Shown here: piece by piece, positions 1-6,179 of the stretch
How the letters are laid out: each line of letters begins with the position of its first letter
Position numbering within the stretch: position 1 is the stretch's first letter
Assembly: GCA_003542275.1 (NCBI GenBank)
Contig: DPKY01000133.1
Span: 270-11,233, forward strand
DNA length: 10,964 nucleotides
From: Methylococcaceae bacterium
GTDB taxonomy: Bacteria > Pseudomonadota > Gammaproteobacteria > Methylococcales > Methylomonadaceae
Direction of reading: 5' to 3'
The notes under the pieces: model-generated
Databases searched by the model: none
What the model saw: the letters and a program-made list of their open reading frames with translations, nothing else
Told to the model about the DNA's origin: nothing
Made by a program: the position numbers and the translations under genes

Positions 1-372
1 AAATTGGGCCTGCATTTTTGGAAGCGTATTGAACCCATTGGCCGCAAACTGATTCCTGTTAAAAACTGCAAACACGCCTACTTATTTGGCATGGTTTGGG
101 GTTGGCTTCCCTGCGGCCTTGTCTACGCCGCGCTGGCGCTGACGGCAGCAACGGGCAGTATTATTCAAGGGTCGCTAACCATGATCGCTTTTGGGCTAGG
201 TACTCTGCCTGCGGTGATGGGCGTTGGCGTCATGATTAGTGTGCTCACGCAACTTGCCGCTATGCGGCAATTTAAACAAACAGTGGGCGTGATTATGATC
301 ACCCTCGCCTTTTTTGCGGCGTTTCCCTCTCTCAATCCAATGGCCCTCACGAATTTACATTCAATGCACTAA
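1..372 (+). CDS. TauE/SafE-like (DsbD_2-type) membrane protein, 5' truncated
   Basis: The reading frame is open from the first base, so this is the C-terminal 123 residues of a longer protein that begins outside the window. Family members are roughly 220-240 residues, so about half is missing. A motif GWLPCGLVYAAL (about residues 34-45 of the fragment) followed by FGLGTLP (64-70) is characteristic of the sulfite exporter TauE/SafE family protein group related to the membrane domain of DsbD. Three hydrophobic stretches (about 28-50, 53-83 and 93-110) are likely membrane helices. Family members are often linked to cytochrome oxidase or copper maturation or to sulfur compounds, but the substrate cannot be told from this fragment. 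The next gene starts 25 bases downstream on the same strand, so the two may be co-transcribed. Confidence is good for the family and low for the function. Confidence 0.8.
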   Translation, partial: KLGLHFWKRIEPIGRKLIPVKNCKHAYLFGMVWGWLPCGLVYAALALTAATGSIIQGSLTMIAFGLGTLPAVMGVGVMISVLTQLAAMRQFKQTVGVIMITLAFFAAFPSLNPMALTNLHSMH

Positions 373-397
373 ATTAACAAAAGGCGATTTTTCTAAT

Positions 398-1357
398 ATG
401 AATCATTTTTCAAGTATTATCGGACATTCCCCAGAGTTAGAGGCACTTATTCGTAGCGCGGAAATTGTTGCAGCCACTGATGTCACCGTTTTACTGAAAG
501 GTGAAACGGGCACAGGAAAGGAAGTGTTCGCGCACGCCATTAAAAATGCCAGTAAACGTGCTGATAAGGTGTTTTTAAAACTCAACTGCGCCGCGCTACC
601 AGAAAGTATTATTGAATCAGAACTCTTTGGCCATAAAAAAGGGGCGTTTACTGGCGCGGTGCAAAACACACAGGGACTCTTTAAAGCCGCAGACGGCGGA
701 ACACTGTTTTTAGATGAAATCAATTCCCTTCCGCTCGCTATTCAAGCTAAACTCCTGCGTTTTCTTGATTCGGGGGAATATCTCGCTGTTGGTGATGTTC
801 ATATTCACAAAGTCGATGTACGCATTATTGCCGCGACGAATGCAGATCTTCCTAGCTTAATCAAAAATGGGGCGTTTCGCGCCGATTTGTACTATCGACT
901 CAATGTCGTGCCCTTAGAACTGCCCGCCTTAACAGCGCGTCAGCAAGACATTGAGCAACTTACGACACACTTTTTTAAATTATTTGAAAAAGATCACGGC
1001 ATCAACGCCCCCAAATTTAGCAAAACCAGCTTGAAAGTGTTAAAGCACTATCACTGGCCAGGCAATATTCGGGAATTACGCAATGTATGTGAACGACTGA
1101 GTATTCTATATGCAGGCAGTGTGATTGAACCTGAGCATCTGCCCACGGAGTTTCAACGCAACGCGCCAGAAATGGATGCAAAAGACTTTACGCTCCCCAG
1201 TGCGGGCGTGAATCTTGATACGCTTGAAGCCAATTTAATTCTTCAAGCACTTGATAGAACACAGGGAAATCGCAGCAAATCTGCAAAACTGCTCGGTATT
1301 TCGCGTGATACCCTGCTTTATCGTATGCAAAAACACGGTTTTTTCACATCACTGTGA
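398..1357 (+). CDS. sigma-54-dependent activator, AAA+ plus Fis-type HTH, no sensor domain
   Basis: A 319-residue bacterial enhancer-binding protein that should hydrolyse ATP to open promoters bound by RNA polymerase with sigma-54. The AAA+ domain starts almost at the N-terminus. It has Walker A GETGTGKE (35-42), the sigma-54 contact loop GAFTGA (82-87), Walker B GGTLFLDE (100-107), sensor I AATNADL (145-151), the arginine-finger region [10 protein letters not shown] (160-169) and sensor [12 protein letters not shown] (220-229). Residues about 275-313 form a Fis-type helix-turn-helix. There is no receiver, GAF or PAS domain before the AAA+ core, an architecture like PspF (about 325 residues). 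The ATG at 398 is chosen because the conserved domain begins right after it; an earlier in-frame TTG at 314 lies inside the preceding gene. The ribosome binding site (AAAGG at 379-383) is weak and distant. The target genes are unknown. Confidence 0.9.
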   Translation: MNHFSSIIGHSPELEALIRSAEIVAATDVTVLLKGETGTGKEVFAHAIKNASKRADKVFLKLNCAALPESIIESELFGHKKGAFTGAVQNTQGLFKAADGGTLFLDEINSLPLAIQAKLLRFLDSGEYLAVGDVHIHKVDVRIIAATNADLPSLIKNGAFRADLYYRLNVVPLELPALTARQQDIEQLTTHFFKLFEKDHGINAPKFSKTSLKVLKHYHWPGNIRELRNVCERLSILYAGSVIEPEHLPTEFQRNAPEMDAKDFTLPSAGVNLDTLEANLILQALDRTQGNRSKSAKLLGISRDTLLYRMQKHGFFTSL

Positions 1358-2092
1358 CGCGTGCAAGCGTGCTTTTTCCATAATCGTTTTTAAATCAAAA
1401 ACGGCTTTTTCTAAACCCGAAAAAACGGCTTGCGCGACAATGGCATGACCGATATTGAGCTCAACAATGTCCAAAATGGCGCAAATGTCTTGTACATTAT
1501 GATAATGCAATCCATGTCCCGCGTTCACTTGCAATCCTTCTGCGCGGGCATAATGTGCAGCCTCCTGAATACGCGCTAGCGCCTTTTGCTGTTCTGAGCG
1601 CGTAGTGGCGTTAGCATAATGTCCTGTATGCAATTCAATGACCGGTGCCCCTGCCGCTAGCGCCGCGTCAATTTGCCGCTGCTCCGCATCAATAAACAGT
1701 GACACTTCAATGCCTTCCTGCGCAAGTTGATGGCACGCTGACGTGATACGCGGCAAATTTTCATACACATCAAGCCCCCCTTCTGTGGTGAGTTCTTCGC
1801 GTTTTTCAGGCACAAGACAACACGCAAATGGCTTAACACGACAAGCAATCTCAAGCATTTCTGCTGTGACAGCCATTTCTAAATTGAGGCGCGTGTGAAT
1901 CGCATTTTTGAGCAAAGTAATATCATTATCTTGAATATGACGGCGATCTTCACGCAAATGCGCGGTAATGCCGTCTGCGCCAGCCTGCTCGGCAATTAAC
2001 GCAGCTTGCAAAATATCGGGATAACGCGTGCCACGTGCTTGACGCAACGTCGCAATATGATCAATGTTGACGCCTAAAAAAATGGGATTCAT
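1349..2092 (-). CDS. pdxJ: pyridoxine 5'-phosphate synthase
   Basis: This 247-residue cytoplasmic enzyme condenses 1-deoxy-D-xylulose 5-phosphate with 3-amino-2-oxopropyl phosphate to give pyridoxine 5'-phosphate, the last ring-forming step of DXP-dependent vitamin B6 synthesis. The length is close to E. coli PdxJ (243). The N-terminal [15 protein letters not shown] motif, His45 and Arg47 in ITAHLREDR, Glu72 in [10 protein letters not shown] and His193 in [12 protein letters not shown] fall at the numbering of the known active-site residues, so the enzyme looks intact. It is the last gene of a minus-strand set, 61 bases downstream of the M50 protease gene. Its final nine bases overlap the 3' end of the convergent sigma-54 activator gene. 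The ribosome binding site before the ATG is poor (AGTAGGCT, very close to the start). Confidence 0.97.
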   Translation of the reverse strand: MNPIFLGVNIDHIATLRQARGTRYPDILQAALIAEQAGADGITAHLREDRRHIQDNDITLLKNAIHTRLNLEMAVTAEMLEIACRVKPFACCLVPEKREELTTEGGLDVYENLPRITSACHQLAQEGIEVSLFIDAEQRQIDAALAAGAPVIELHTGHYANATTRSEQQKALARIQEAAHYARAEGLQVNAGHGLHYHNVQDICAILDIVELNIGHAIVAQAVFSGLEKAVFDLKTIMEKARLHASQ

Positions 2093-2153
2093 AGCCTACT
2101 AAATAACATGAAAAAAGAAAAAAAGTAACAAAAACAAACAAGTCAAGCCTATT

Positions 2154-2813
2154 TCAAAGCCCCGCTAACGTAAAAAACCACTTTTGCAGTATATAAAGCG
2201 GGTATTCTAACAACGCATTGAGCAGATGTGTGTAAAGTAAAAACAGCAAAATCAGAAAACCAAAGCGCTCTAATTTATTAAATTGCCATGCCAAATAACT
2301 TGGCAACAAGCCAGACAAAACACGGCTTCCATCAAGTGGCGGAATGGGAAGCATATTAAGCAACATCAACACGAGGTTGATAGAAATGCCAGCAACGCCT
2401 GTGTAAATAAGCGGCAGTGCAACCGCTTCAGTGCTGTGCCCTATTGTTGAGCCAAGTCGCGCAAGCAACGCCCACGCAATAGCCATCAATAAGTTGGAAA
2501 TGGGTCCCGCCAGTGCAACAACAGCCATATCATGGCGTGGCTTTTTAAAATGTCTTGCGTCGACTGGCACCGGTTTTGCCCACCCAAAGATAAAGCCGGT
2601 ACCTGTCATTAAAAGCAGACTTGGCAAAATAATGGTGCCAAACCAATCAATATGTTTAATTGGATTGAGCGTTAAACGCCCCATCAAAAACGCCGTTTTA
2701 TCACCGTATTGTTTAGCCACCCAACCATGTGCGACCTCATGCACGGTAATGGCAAAAATGACAGGTAAAATCCACACGACAATACGTTGTATCCACGTCA
2801 ATTCATTCATCAT
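2154..2813 (-). CDS. site-2 protease family (M50) membrane metalloprotease
   Basis: A 219-residue integral membrane protein of the M50 family, the short single-domain type without a PDZ domain. The zinc motif HEVAH (residues 25-29) lies in the first membrane helix, and the second metal-binding motif NMLPIPPLDG (153-162, Asp161) lies in a late one. GWAKPVPVD (78-86) and LAGPISNLL (101-109) are also typical of the family. Such enzymes cleave peptide bonds within the membrane; the substrate is unknown. I start at the ATG at 2813 because AGGGAGAG (2829-2822) sits 8 bases before it. A second ATG follows at 2810 and an in-frame TTG precedes at 2816. The gene lies 22 bases downstream of yciO. In many gammaproteobacteria, as I recall, YciO and this protease are adjacent, so the pair is probably conserved. 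Confidence 0.92.
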   Translation of the reverse strand: MMNELTWIQRIVVWILPVIFAITVHEVAHGWVAKQYGDKTAFLMGRLTLNPIKHIDWFGTIILPSLLLMTGTGFIFGWAKPVPVDARHFKKPRHDMAVVALAGPISNLLMAIAWALLARLGSTIGHSTEAVALPLIYTGVAGISINLVLMLLNMLPIPPLDGSRVLSGLLPSYLAWQFNKLERFGFLILLFLLYTHLLNALLEYPLYILQKWFFTLAGL

Positions 2814-2835
2814 CAAAAAGACTCTCCCTATTATT

Positions 2836-3456
2836 TTACGTTAGCATGGGCGCAAGCCCCTTACCTTGGCGAACAATGACACAAGTGCCTTGGGTGCAAT
2901 CAATAATGGTTGAGGGTTGATAAGGTATCTCCCCTGCGTCAATAATTAAGTCTACCACATCCTCTAAGCGTTCTTGTATCTCATAGGGTTGCGAGAGCGC
3001 TTGCGTGTCTTGAGGCAAGATGAGCGTTGTGGTAAAAAGCGGTTCACCGAGTTCATCGAGCAATTTTTGCGCAATGACATTTTTGGGAATATACACGCCA
3101 ATCGTTTTTTTCTTTGGATGCTGCATCCGACGTGGCACTTCTTTTGTTGCCTCTAAAATAAAGGTAAACGCATCTGGCGTGAGCGATTTAATTAACCGAA
3201 ACGCATCGTTGCTAATTTTACTAAAGCTGGATACTTGCGCTAAGTCTTTGCAAACTAAGGTGAAATTATGTTTATCCTCTAGCTGACGAATACGGCGAAT
3301 CCGCTCTAAGGCCTGTTTATTGTCAATTTGACAGGCAAGCGCGTAGGCGGAATCGGTGGGGTAGACAATGACACCACCACTACGAATCACATCAATAGCG
3401 CGATGAATTAAGCGAAGTTGCGGATTTTCAGGGTGAATTTCAAAATAATGAGCCAT
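2836..3456 (-). CDS. yciO: YciO, Sua5/YciO/YrdC/YwlC family protein
   Basis: This 206-residue cytoplasmic protein has the same length as E. coli YciO and matches it along the whole sequence: FEIHPENPQ (5-13), GGVIVYPTDSAYAL (27-40), RRIRQLEDKHNFTL (54-67), TKEVPRR (104-110) and PSTIIDCT (181-188). The family is related to TsaC/Sua5, which make threonylcarbamoyl-AMP for tRNA t6A, but YciO is a separate branch whose cellular role is less clear. A usually conserved arginine in the strand before VP (GMRVP in E. coli) is Tyr122 here (GVYIP). It is the first gene of the minus-strand set and probably has its own promoter, since a TATAAT lies 35 bases before the start codon. The ribosome binding site is weak. 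Confidence 0.93.
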   Translation of the reverse strand: MAHYFEIHPENPQLRLIHRAIDVIRSGGVIVYPTDSAYALACQIDNKQALERIRRIRQLEDKHNFTLVCKDLAQVSSFSKISNDAFRLIKSLTPDAFTFILEATKEVPRRMQHPKKKTIGVYIPKNVIAQKLLDELGEPLFTTTLILPQDTQALSQPYEIQERLEDVVDLIIDAGEIPYQPSTIIDCTQGTCVIVRQGKGLAPMLT

Positions 3457-3490
3457 GTAATTTCACGTTAAATCAAAAAGAACGGGGCTA

Positions 3491-3496
3491 ATTATA
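3491..3496 (-). promoter_or_regulatory. candidate -10 element of the yciO promoter
   Basis: Read on the minus strand this is a perfect TATAAT, 34 bases from the yciO start codon, which would give a leader of about 28 bases. No good -35 hexamer lies 16-18 bases upstream, so the promoter may be weak or activator-dependent. An FNR-like site is centred 29 bases upstream of the hexamer centre. Confidence 0.45.
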
Positions 3497-3515
3497 ACGC
3501 ATTTACGCCTGTTGC

Positions 3516-3531
3516 TTGATTTTTATCCACA
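3516..3531. promoter_or_regulatory. overlapping FNR-like site and DnaA box
   Basis: TTGAT-TTTT-ATCCA at 3516-3529 matches 9 of 10 positions of the FNR/Anr consensus TTGAT-N4-ATCAA. TTATCCACA at 3523-3531 is a perfect DnaA box on the plus strand and shares seven bases with it. Both lie between yciO and pfp, just upstream of the expected yciO -35 region. No further DnaA boxes cluster nearby, so this is not an origin. Either match could be chance in AT-rich intergenic DNA. Confidence 0.3.
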
Positions 3532-3540
3532 TATTGTCTA

Positions 3541-3550
3541 TCAAATTTGA
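3541..3550. repeat. 10-base perfect palindrome in the yciO-pfp intergenic region
   Basis: TCAAATTTGA is its own reverse complement and lies ten bases past the DnaA box, between the two divergent promoters. A dimeric regulator could bind it. I do not recognise the site, and short AT-rich palindromes arise by chance. Confidence 0.3.
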
Positions 3551-3609
3551 ACGGTCATTTTTTCATAATTTTACCTCATTAGCGCTTTGCCCCTTTGACG
3601 GTTATTTCT

Positions 3610-3638
3610 TTGACAAAATGCCCTGACCGGCTTATCTT
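3610..3638 (+). promoter_or_regulatory. sigma-70-type promoter of pfp
   Basis: A perfect -35 TTGACA (3610-3615), a spacer of exactly 17 bases, then TATCTT (3633-3638), a 4 of 6 match to TATAAT. Transcription would start near 3645, giving a leader of about 67 bases before the pfp ATG at 3712. The leader holds an inverted repeat at 3663-3687 and an AAAGG ribosome binding site at 3697-3701. Confidence 0.6.
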
Positions 3639-3662
3639 CATGCGTTTAACTCTTCTTAAGTT

Positions 3663-3687
3663 AGATTGAACATTGTGATGTCAATCT
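3663..3687 (+). repeat. inverted repeat in the pfp leader
   Basis: AGATTGA (3663-3669) and TCAATCT (3681-3687) are perfect 7-base inverted arms around an 11-base loop. The element lies between the predicted pfp start site and the ribosome binding site. It could be an operator for a dimeric protein or a weak leader hairpin. It has no following T-run, so it is not a terminator. Confidence 0.4.
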
Positions 3688-3711
3688 CTTTAAATTAAAG
3701 GCAATCATTCT

Positions 3712-4974
3712 ATGTCATCAATAAAAAACGCTTTTTATGCGCAATCAGGCGGCGTCACGTCGGTCATCAACGCCAGTGCTTGCGGCGTTATTCAAACTGC
3801 GCGTGCACATACTGATAAAATCGGTACTGTTTATGCGGGGCTCAACGGCATTATTGGCGCATTGCAAGAAGAACTCATTGATACCGCATTTGAAACCGAC
3901 GACGCCATTGCTTCATTGCGTTACACGCCTGCAGGGGCTTTTGGTTCTTGTCGCTACAAATTAAAGAGTTTAGAAGCCAATCGTAGCGAATATGAGCGTT
4001 TAATTGCGGTCTTTAAAGCGCATAACATCGGCTATTTTTTCTACAATGGCGGTGGTGACTCTCAAGATACCGCCCATAAAGTCGCGCAGATGGGCGAGCA
4101 AATGGGTTATCCCGTCACCTGTATTGGTGTGCCTAAAACCGTCGATAACGATTTACCCGTGACCGATACGTGCGCGGGATTTGGCTCTGTTGCCAAATAC
4201 GTTGCGGTTTCTATGCGAGAAGCTAGCTTTGACGTGGCATCTATGTGTGCAACATCTACCAAAGTGTTTGTGATGGAAGTGATGGGGCGTCATGCGGGGT
4301 GGATTGCTGCTGCAGGGGCGTTGGCCGCTGATGAAACCCATGATATTCCGCTGGTCATTTTATTTCCTGAAGTAAAGTTTGATTTGGCCAAATTTTTAGG
4401 CGCTGTTGATGAAAAAGTAAAACATTACGGCTATTGCTGCGTGGTTGTTTCAGAAGGTGTAAAAGATGCTAATGGCCAATTTCTTGCCGAAGCGGGCGGC
4501 AAAGATGCGTTTGGTCATGCCCAACTTGGTGGTGCGGCGCCAGTGATTGCCAACCTCATTAAAGACAATTTGGGTTATAAATATCACTGGGCTGTTTCGG
4601 ATTATCTGCAACGCGCTGCCCGTCATATCGCCTCAAAAACCGATATTGAACAAGCTTACGCGGTGGGCAAAGCCGCTGTTGACTTTGCACTGGCCGGCAA
4701 AAATGCTGTGATGCCCACTATTGTCAGATTATCTGATGCCCCCTACCAATGGGAAATTGGCAGCGTGGCCCTCAAAGACGTCGCCAATGTTGAAAAGATG
4801 ATGCCACCAGACTTCATTAGCGCTGACGGCTTTCATATTACGCCCGCTTGCCGCGCCTATTTACAGCCGCTTATTGAAGGCGAAGATTATCCGCCTTACC
4901 ACAAGGGCCTACCCAACTATGGCGTTTTGAAAAAACAATTAGTAGAAAAAAAATTACCCGAATTCGTCGTGTAA
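3712..4974 (+). CDS. pfp: pyrophosphate-dependent 6-phosphofructokinase
   Basis: This 420-residue cytoplasmic enzyme reversibly transfers phosphate from pyrophosphate to fructose 6-phosphate, giving fructose 1,6-bisphosphate and Pi. It can thus serve both glycolysis and gluconeogenesis. Signs: the N-terminal AQSGGVTSVIN loop (10-20), NGGGDSQDT (112-120) in place of the GGDGS of ATP enzymes, PKTVDND (141-147) with the lysine typical of PPi users in place of PGTIDND and with the catalytic aspartate, and the sugar-phosphate motif MGRHAGW (191-197). It is longer than ATP-PFK (about 320 residues), as expected for this class. AAAGG lies 10 bases before the ATG. The gene stands alone between a divergent promoter region and the pst operon; no terminator is evident after it. 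PPi dependence is inferred from the motifs. Confidence 0.93.
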   Translation: MSSIKNAFYAQSGGVTSVINASACGVIQTARAHTDKIGTVYAGLNGIIGALQEELIDTAFETDDAIASLRYTPAGAFGSCRYKLKSLEANRSEYERLIAVFKAHNIGYFFYNGGGDSQDTAHKVAQMGEQMGYPVTCIGVPKTVDNDLPVTDTCAGFGSVAKYVAVSMREASFDVASMCATSTKVFVMEVMGRHAGWIAAAGALAADETHDIPLVILFPEVKFDLAKFLGAVDEKVKHYGYCCVVVSEGVKDANGQFLAEAGGKDAFGHAQLGGAAPVIANLIKDNLGYKYHWAVSDYLQRAARHIASKTDIEQAYAVGKAAVDFALAGKNAVMPTIVRLSDAPYQWEIGSVALKDVANVEKMMPPDFISADGFHITPACRAYLQPLIEGEDYPPYHKGLPNYGVLKKQLVEKKLPEFVV

Positions 4975-5000
4975 TCTGCGTTGAAATCGCGCTATTTTGT

Positions 5001-5046
5001 TGACAGTAGTTCGCAGACTTACAAAAAAGTTGTAATATTACTGTCA
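5001..5046. repeat. 8-base inverted repeat including the Pho box half-site
   Basis: TGACAGTA at 5001-5008 is the exact reverse complement of TACTGTCA at 5039-5046, the latter overlapping the best Pho half-site. On the minus strand, 5006-5000 reads CTGTCAA, a 6 of 7 match to a Pho half-site. It might be an extra, inverted PhoB contact about 30 bases upstream of the main box, or chance. Confidence 0.3.
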
Positions 5047-5063
5047 TCTTTGGTTTGCATAAT
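5030..5063 (+). promoter_or_regulatory. Pho box and -10 of the pstSCAB promoter
   Basis: Two 7-base PhoB half-sites with the usual 4-base spacer: TTGTAAT (5030-5036, 5 of 7 against CTGTCAT), ATTA, then CTGTCAT (5041-5047, 7 of 7). Exactly ten bases later is CATAAT (5058-5063), a 5 of 6 match to the -10 hexamer. This is the geometry of E. coli phoA, where PhoB replaces the -35 contact. A start near 5070 leaves a leader of about 30 bases before the pstS ATG at 5101. Induction by phosphate starvation is therefore expected. Confidence 0.8.
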
Positions 5064-5100
5064 ACGCGCTAATTTTTACTTTTCTTCGGGATATTTCAGT

Positions 5101-6081
5101 ATGAAAACGATTTTTAAACATAAATTATTACTCGCTGCCATGGGCTTGTCTGCAGGTTTACTTAGCTTTAATGCCAGTGCGGTGCAAAGCGTTGAAGCGG
5201 GTATCCCCGATTACCAAAAAGCCAGCGGGGTAGCAGGAAACTTGTCTAGCGTGGGGTCGGACACTCTCGCCAATTTAATGACACTTTGGGCAGAAGAGTT
5301 CAATCGCGTTTACCCTAACGTCAACATTCAAATTCAAGCTGCCGGCTCGTCAACGGCGCCCCCAGCGCTAACAGAAGGCACATCAAATTTGGGGCCGATG
5401 AGCCGTGAGATGAAAGATGATGAACTCGAAGCATTTGAAAGCAAATACGGTTACAAACCCACTGCCATTCCCGTCGCCATTGACGCGTTAGCGGTGATGG
5501 TAAACAAAGATAATCCCGTAAAAGGGCTGACCATGGAGCAAGTGGATGCCATTTTCTCAACCACGCTCAAATGCGGCGGCGCAAAAGAAATTGACACATG
5601 GGGGGATGCGGGCGTGAGTGCATGGGCGAGCAAAAGCATTCAGCTCTACGGTCGTAACTCCGTTTCTGGCACCTATGGCTACTTCAAAGAACACGCGCTA
5701 TGCAAAGGTGACTTTAAAAATAACGTCAACGAACAACCCGGTTCAGCCTCTGTTGTGCAATCGGTGACCTCTTCAGCAAACGGTATTGGCTTCTCTGGTA
5801 TGGGTTACACTACTTCGGGGGTAAAAATGGTACCGTTAGCGAAAAAAGGCTCAACCAACTATGTTGAAGCAACGCCCGCTAATGCCATTAACGGTTCTTA
5901 TCCGCTCACACGCTACTTGTTTATTTACGTTAATAAAAAACCCAATCAACCGCTTGCACCCTTAGATGGTGAATTTATTAAAATGGTTCTGTCAAAAACA
6001 GGACAGCAAGTGGTTATCAAAGACGGTTACATCCCCTTACCAGCGAAAGTGGTCGAAAAAGAGTTAGCTAAATTGAAATAA
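5101..6081 (+). CDS. pstS: periplasmic phosphate-binding protein PstS
   Basis: A 326-residue precursor of the phosphate-binding protein that delivers Pi to the PstCAB transporter. A signal peptide is clear: positively charged start MKTIFKHK, hydrophobic core (about 9-21) and the site ASA (25-27), with mature protein probably starting VQS. Ligand-binding motifs typical of PstS follow: SVGSDT (near 46), [14 protein letters not shown] (about 79-92), LGPMSREM, and [12 protein letters not shown] in the middle. The start at 5101 is fixed by the signal peptide, by GGGA nine bases before it and by the promoter at 5030-5063; an in-frame TTG at 4981 lies upstream of that promoter and is excluded. It is the first gene of the pst operon, separated from pstC by a strong hairpin. 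Cysteine is absent from the cleavage region, so it is not a lipoprotein. Confidence 0.95.
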   Translation: MKTIFKHKLLLAAMGLSAGLLSFNASAVQSVEAGIPDYQKASGVAGNLSSVGSDTLANLMTLWAEEFNRVYPNVNIQIQAAGSSTAPPALTEGTSNLGPMSREMKDDELEAFESKYGYKPTAIPVAIDALAVMVNKDNPVKGLTMEQVDAIFSTTLKCGGAKEIDTWGDAGVSAWASKSIQLYGRNSVSGTYGYFKEHALCKGDFKNNVNEQPGSASVVQSVTSSANGIGFSGMGYTTSGVKMVPLAKKGSTNYVEATPANAINGSYPLTRYLFIYVNKKPNQPLAPLDGEFIKMVLSKTGQQVVIKDGYIPLPAKVVEKELAKLK

Positions 6082-6097
6082 ACGACGCACGCCGTTT
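6080..6097 (+). repeat. small stem-loop directly after pstS
   Basis: AAACG (6080-6084) can pair with CGTTT (6093-6097) around an 8-base loop, starting within the pstS stop codon and followed by a fourth T. It is short, and would at most assist the larger hairpin downstream or protect the pstS mRNA end. Confidence 0.25.
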
Positions 6098-6103
6098 TCA
6101 CAG

Positions 6104-6153
6104 AAGGCGCAAGGGACAACGAATGAGACGTTCATTTGCCCTTGCGCTTTTTT
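6104..6153 (+). terminator. strong hairpin plus T-run between pstS and pstC (attenuator)
   Basis: GCGCAAGGG (6107-6115) pairs perfectly with CCCTTGCGC (6139-6147). The stem can be extended outward by AA/TT and a G-T pair and inward by AATGA/TCATT (6122-6126 with 6131-6135) after a small bulge. Six Ts follow directly (6148-6153). This is a classical Rho-independent terminator placed inside the operon. As pstC has no promoter of its own that I can see, it should act as a partial terminator or as a block to RNA decay, giving far more pstS than pstCAB message. Confidence 0.85.
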
Positions 6154-6179
6154 GCATACATTATTTTTGAAAGAAATTT

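Noticed and set aside
314..397. A longer sigma-54 activator starting at the TTG at 314
   Set aside because: The extra 28 residues overlap the preceding gene, have no family resemblance and lack a ribosome binding site.
1327..1346. Hairpin AAAAAC-ACG-GTTTTT near the end of the sigma-54 activator gene, as a terminator for pdxJ
   Set aside because: The stem is almost all A-T with one G-C pair and lies in coding DNA. Too weak to call.
2118..2146. Possible promoter before pdxJ (TTGACT, 17 bases, TTTTTT on the minus strand)
   Set aside because: The -10 matches only 3 of 6 positions and is part of a long T-rich tract. It may work weakly but I cannot support it.
3523..3531. Replication origin around the DnaA box
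   Set aside because: Only one perfect box, with no cluster, AT-rich repeat array or origin-type genes nearby.
3600..3711. Possible Pho box upstream of pfp
   Set aside because: TTGTGAT at 3673-3679 matches 5 of 7 positions but has no second half-site 11 bases away in either direction, so PhoB control of pfp is not supported.
4975..5017. Terminator after pfp (TCTGCG pairing with CGCAGA)
   Set aside because: Six-base stem with a 31-base loop and no T-run. It does not look like a Rho-independent terminator.
4981..5100. A longer PstS starting at the TTG at 4981
   Set aside because: It would place 40 non-conserved residues before a clear signal peptide and start upstream of the pstS promoter.
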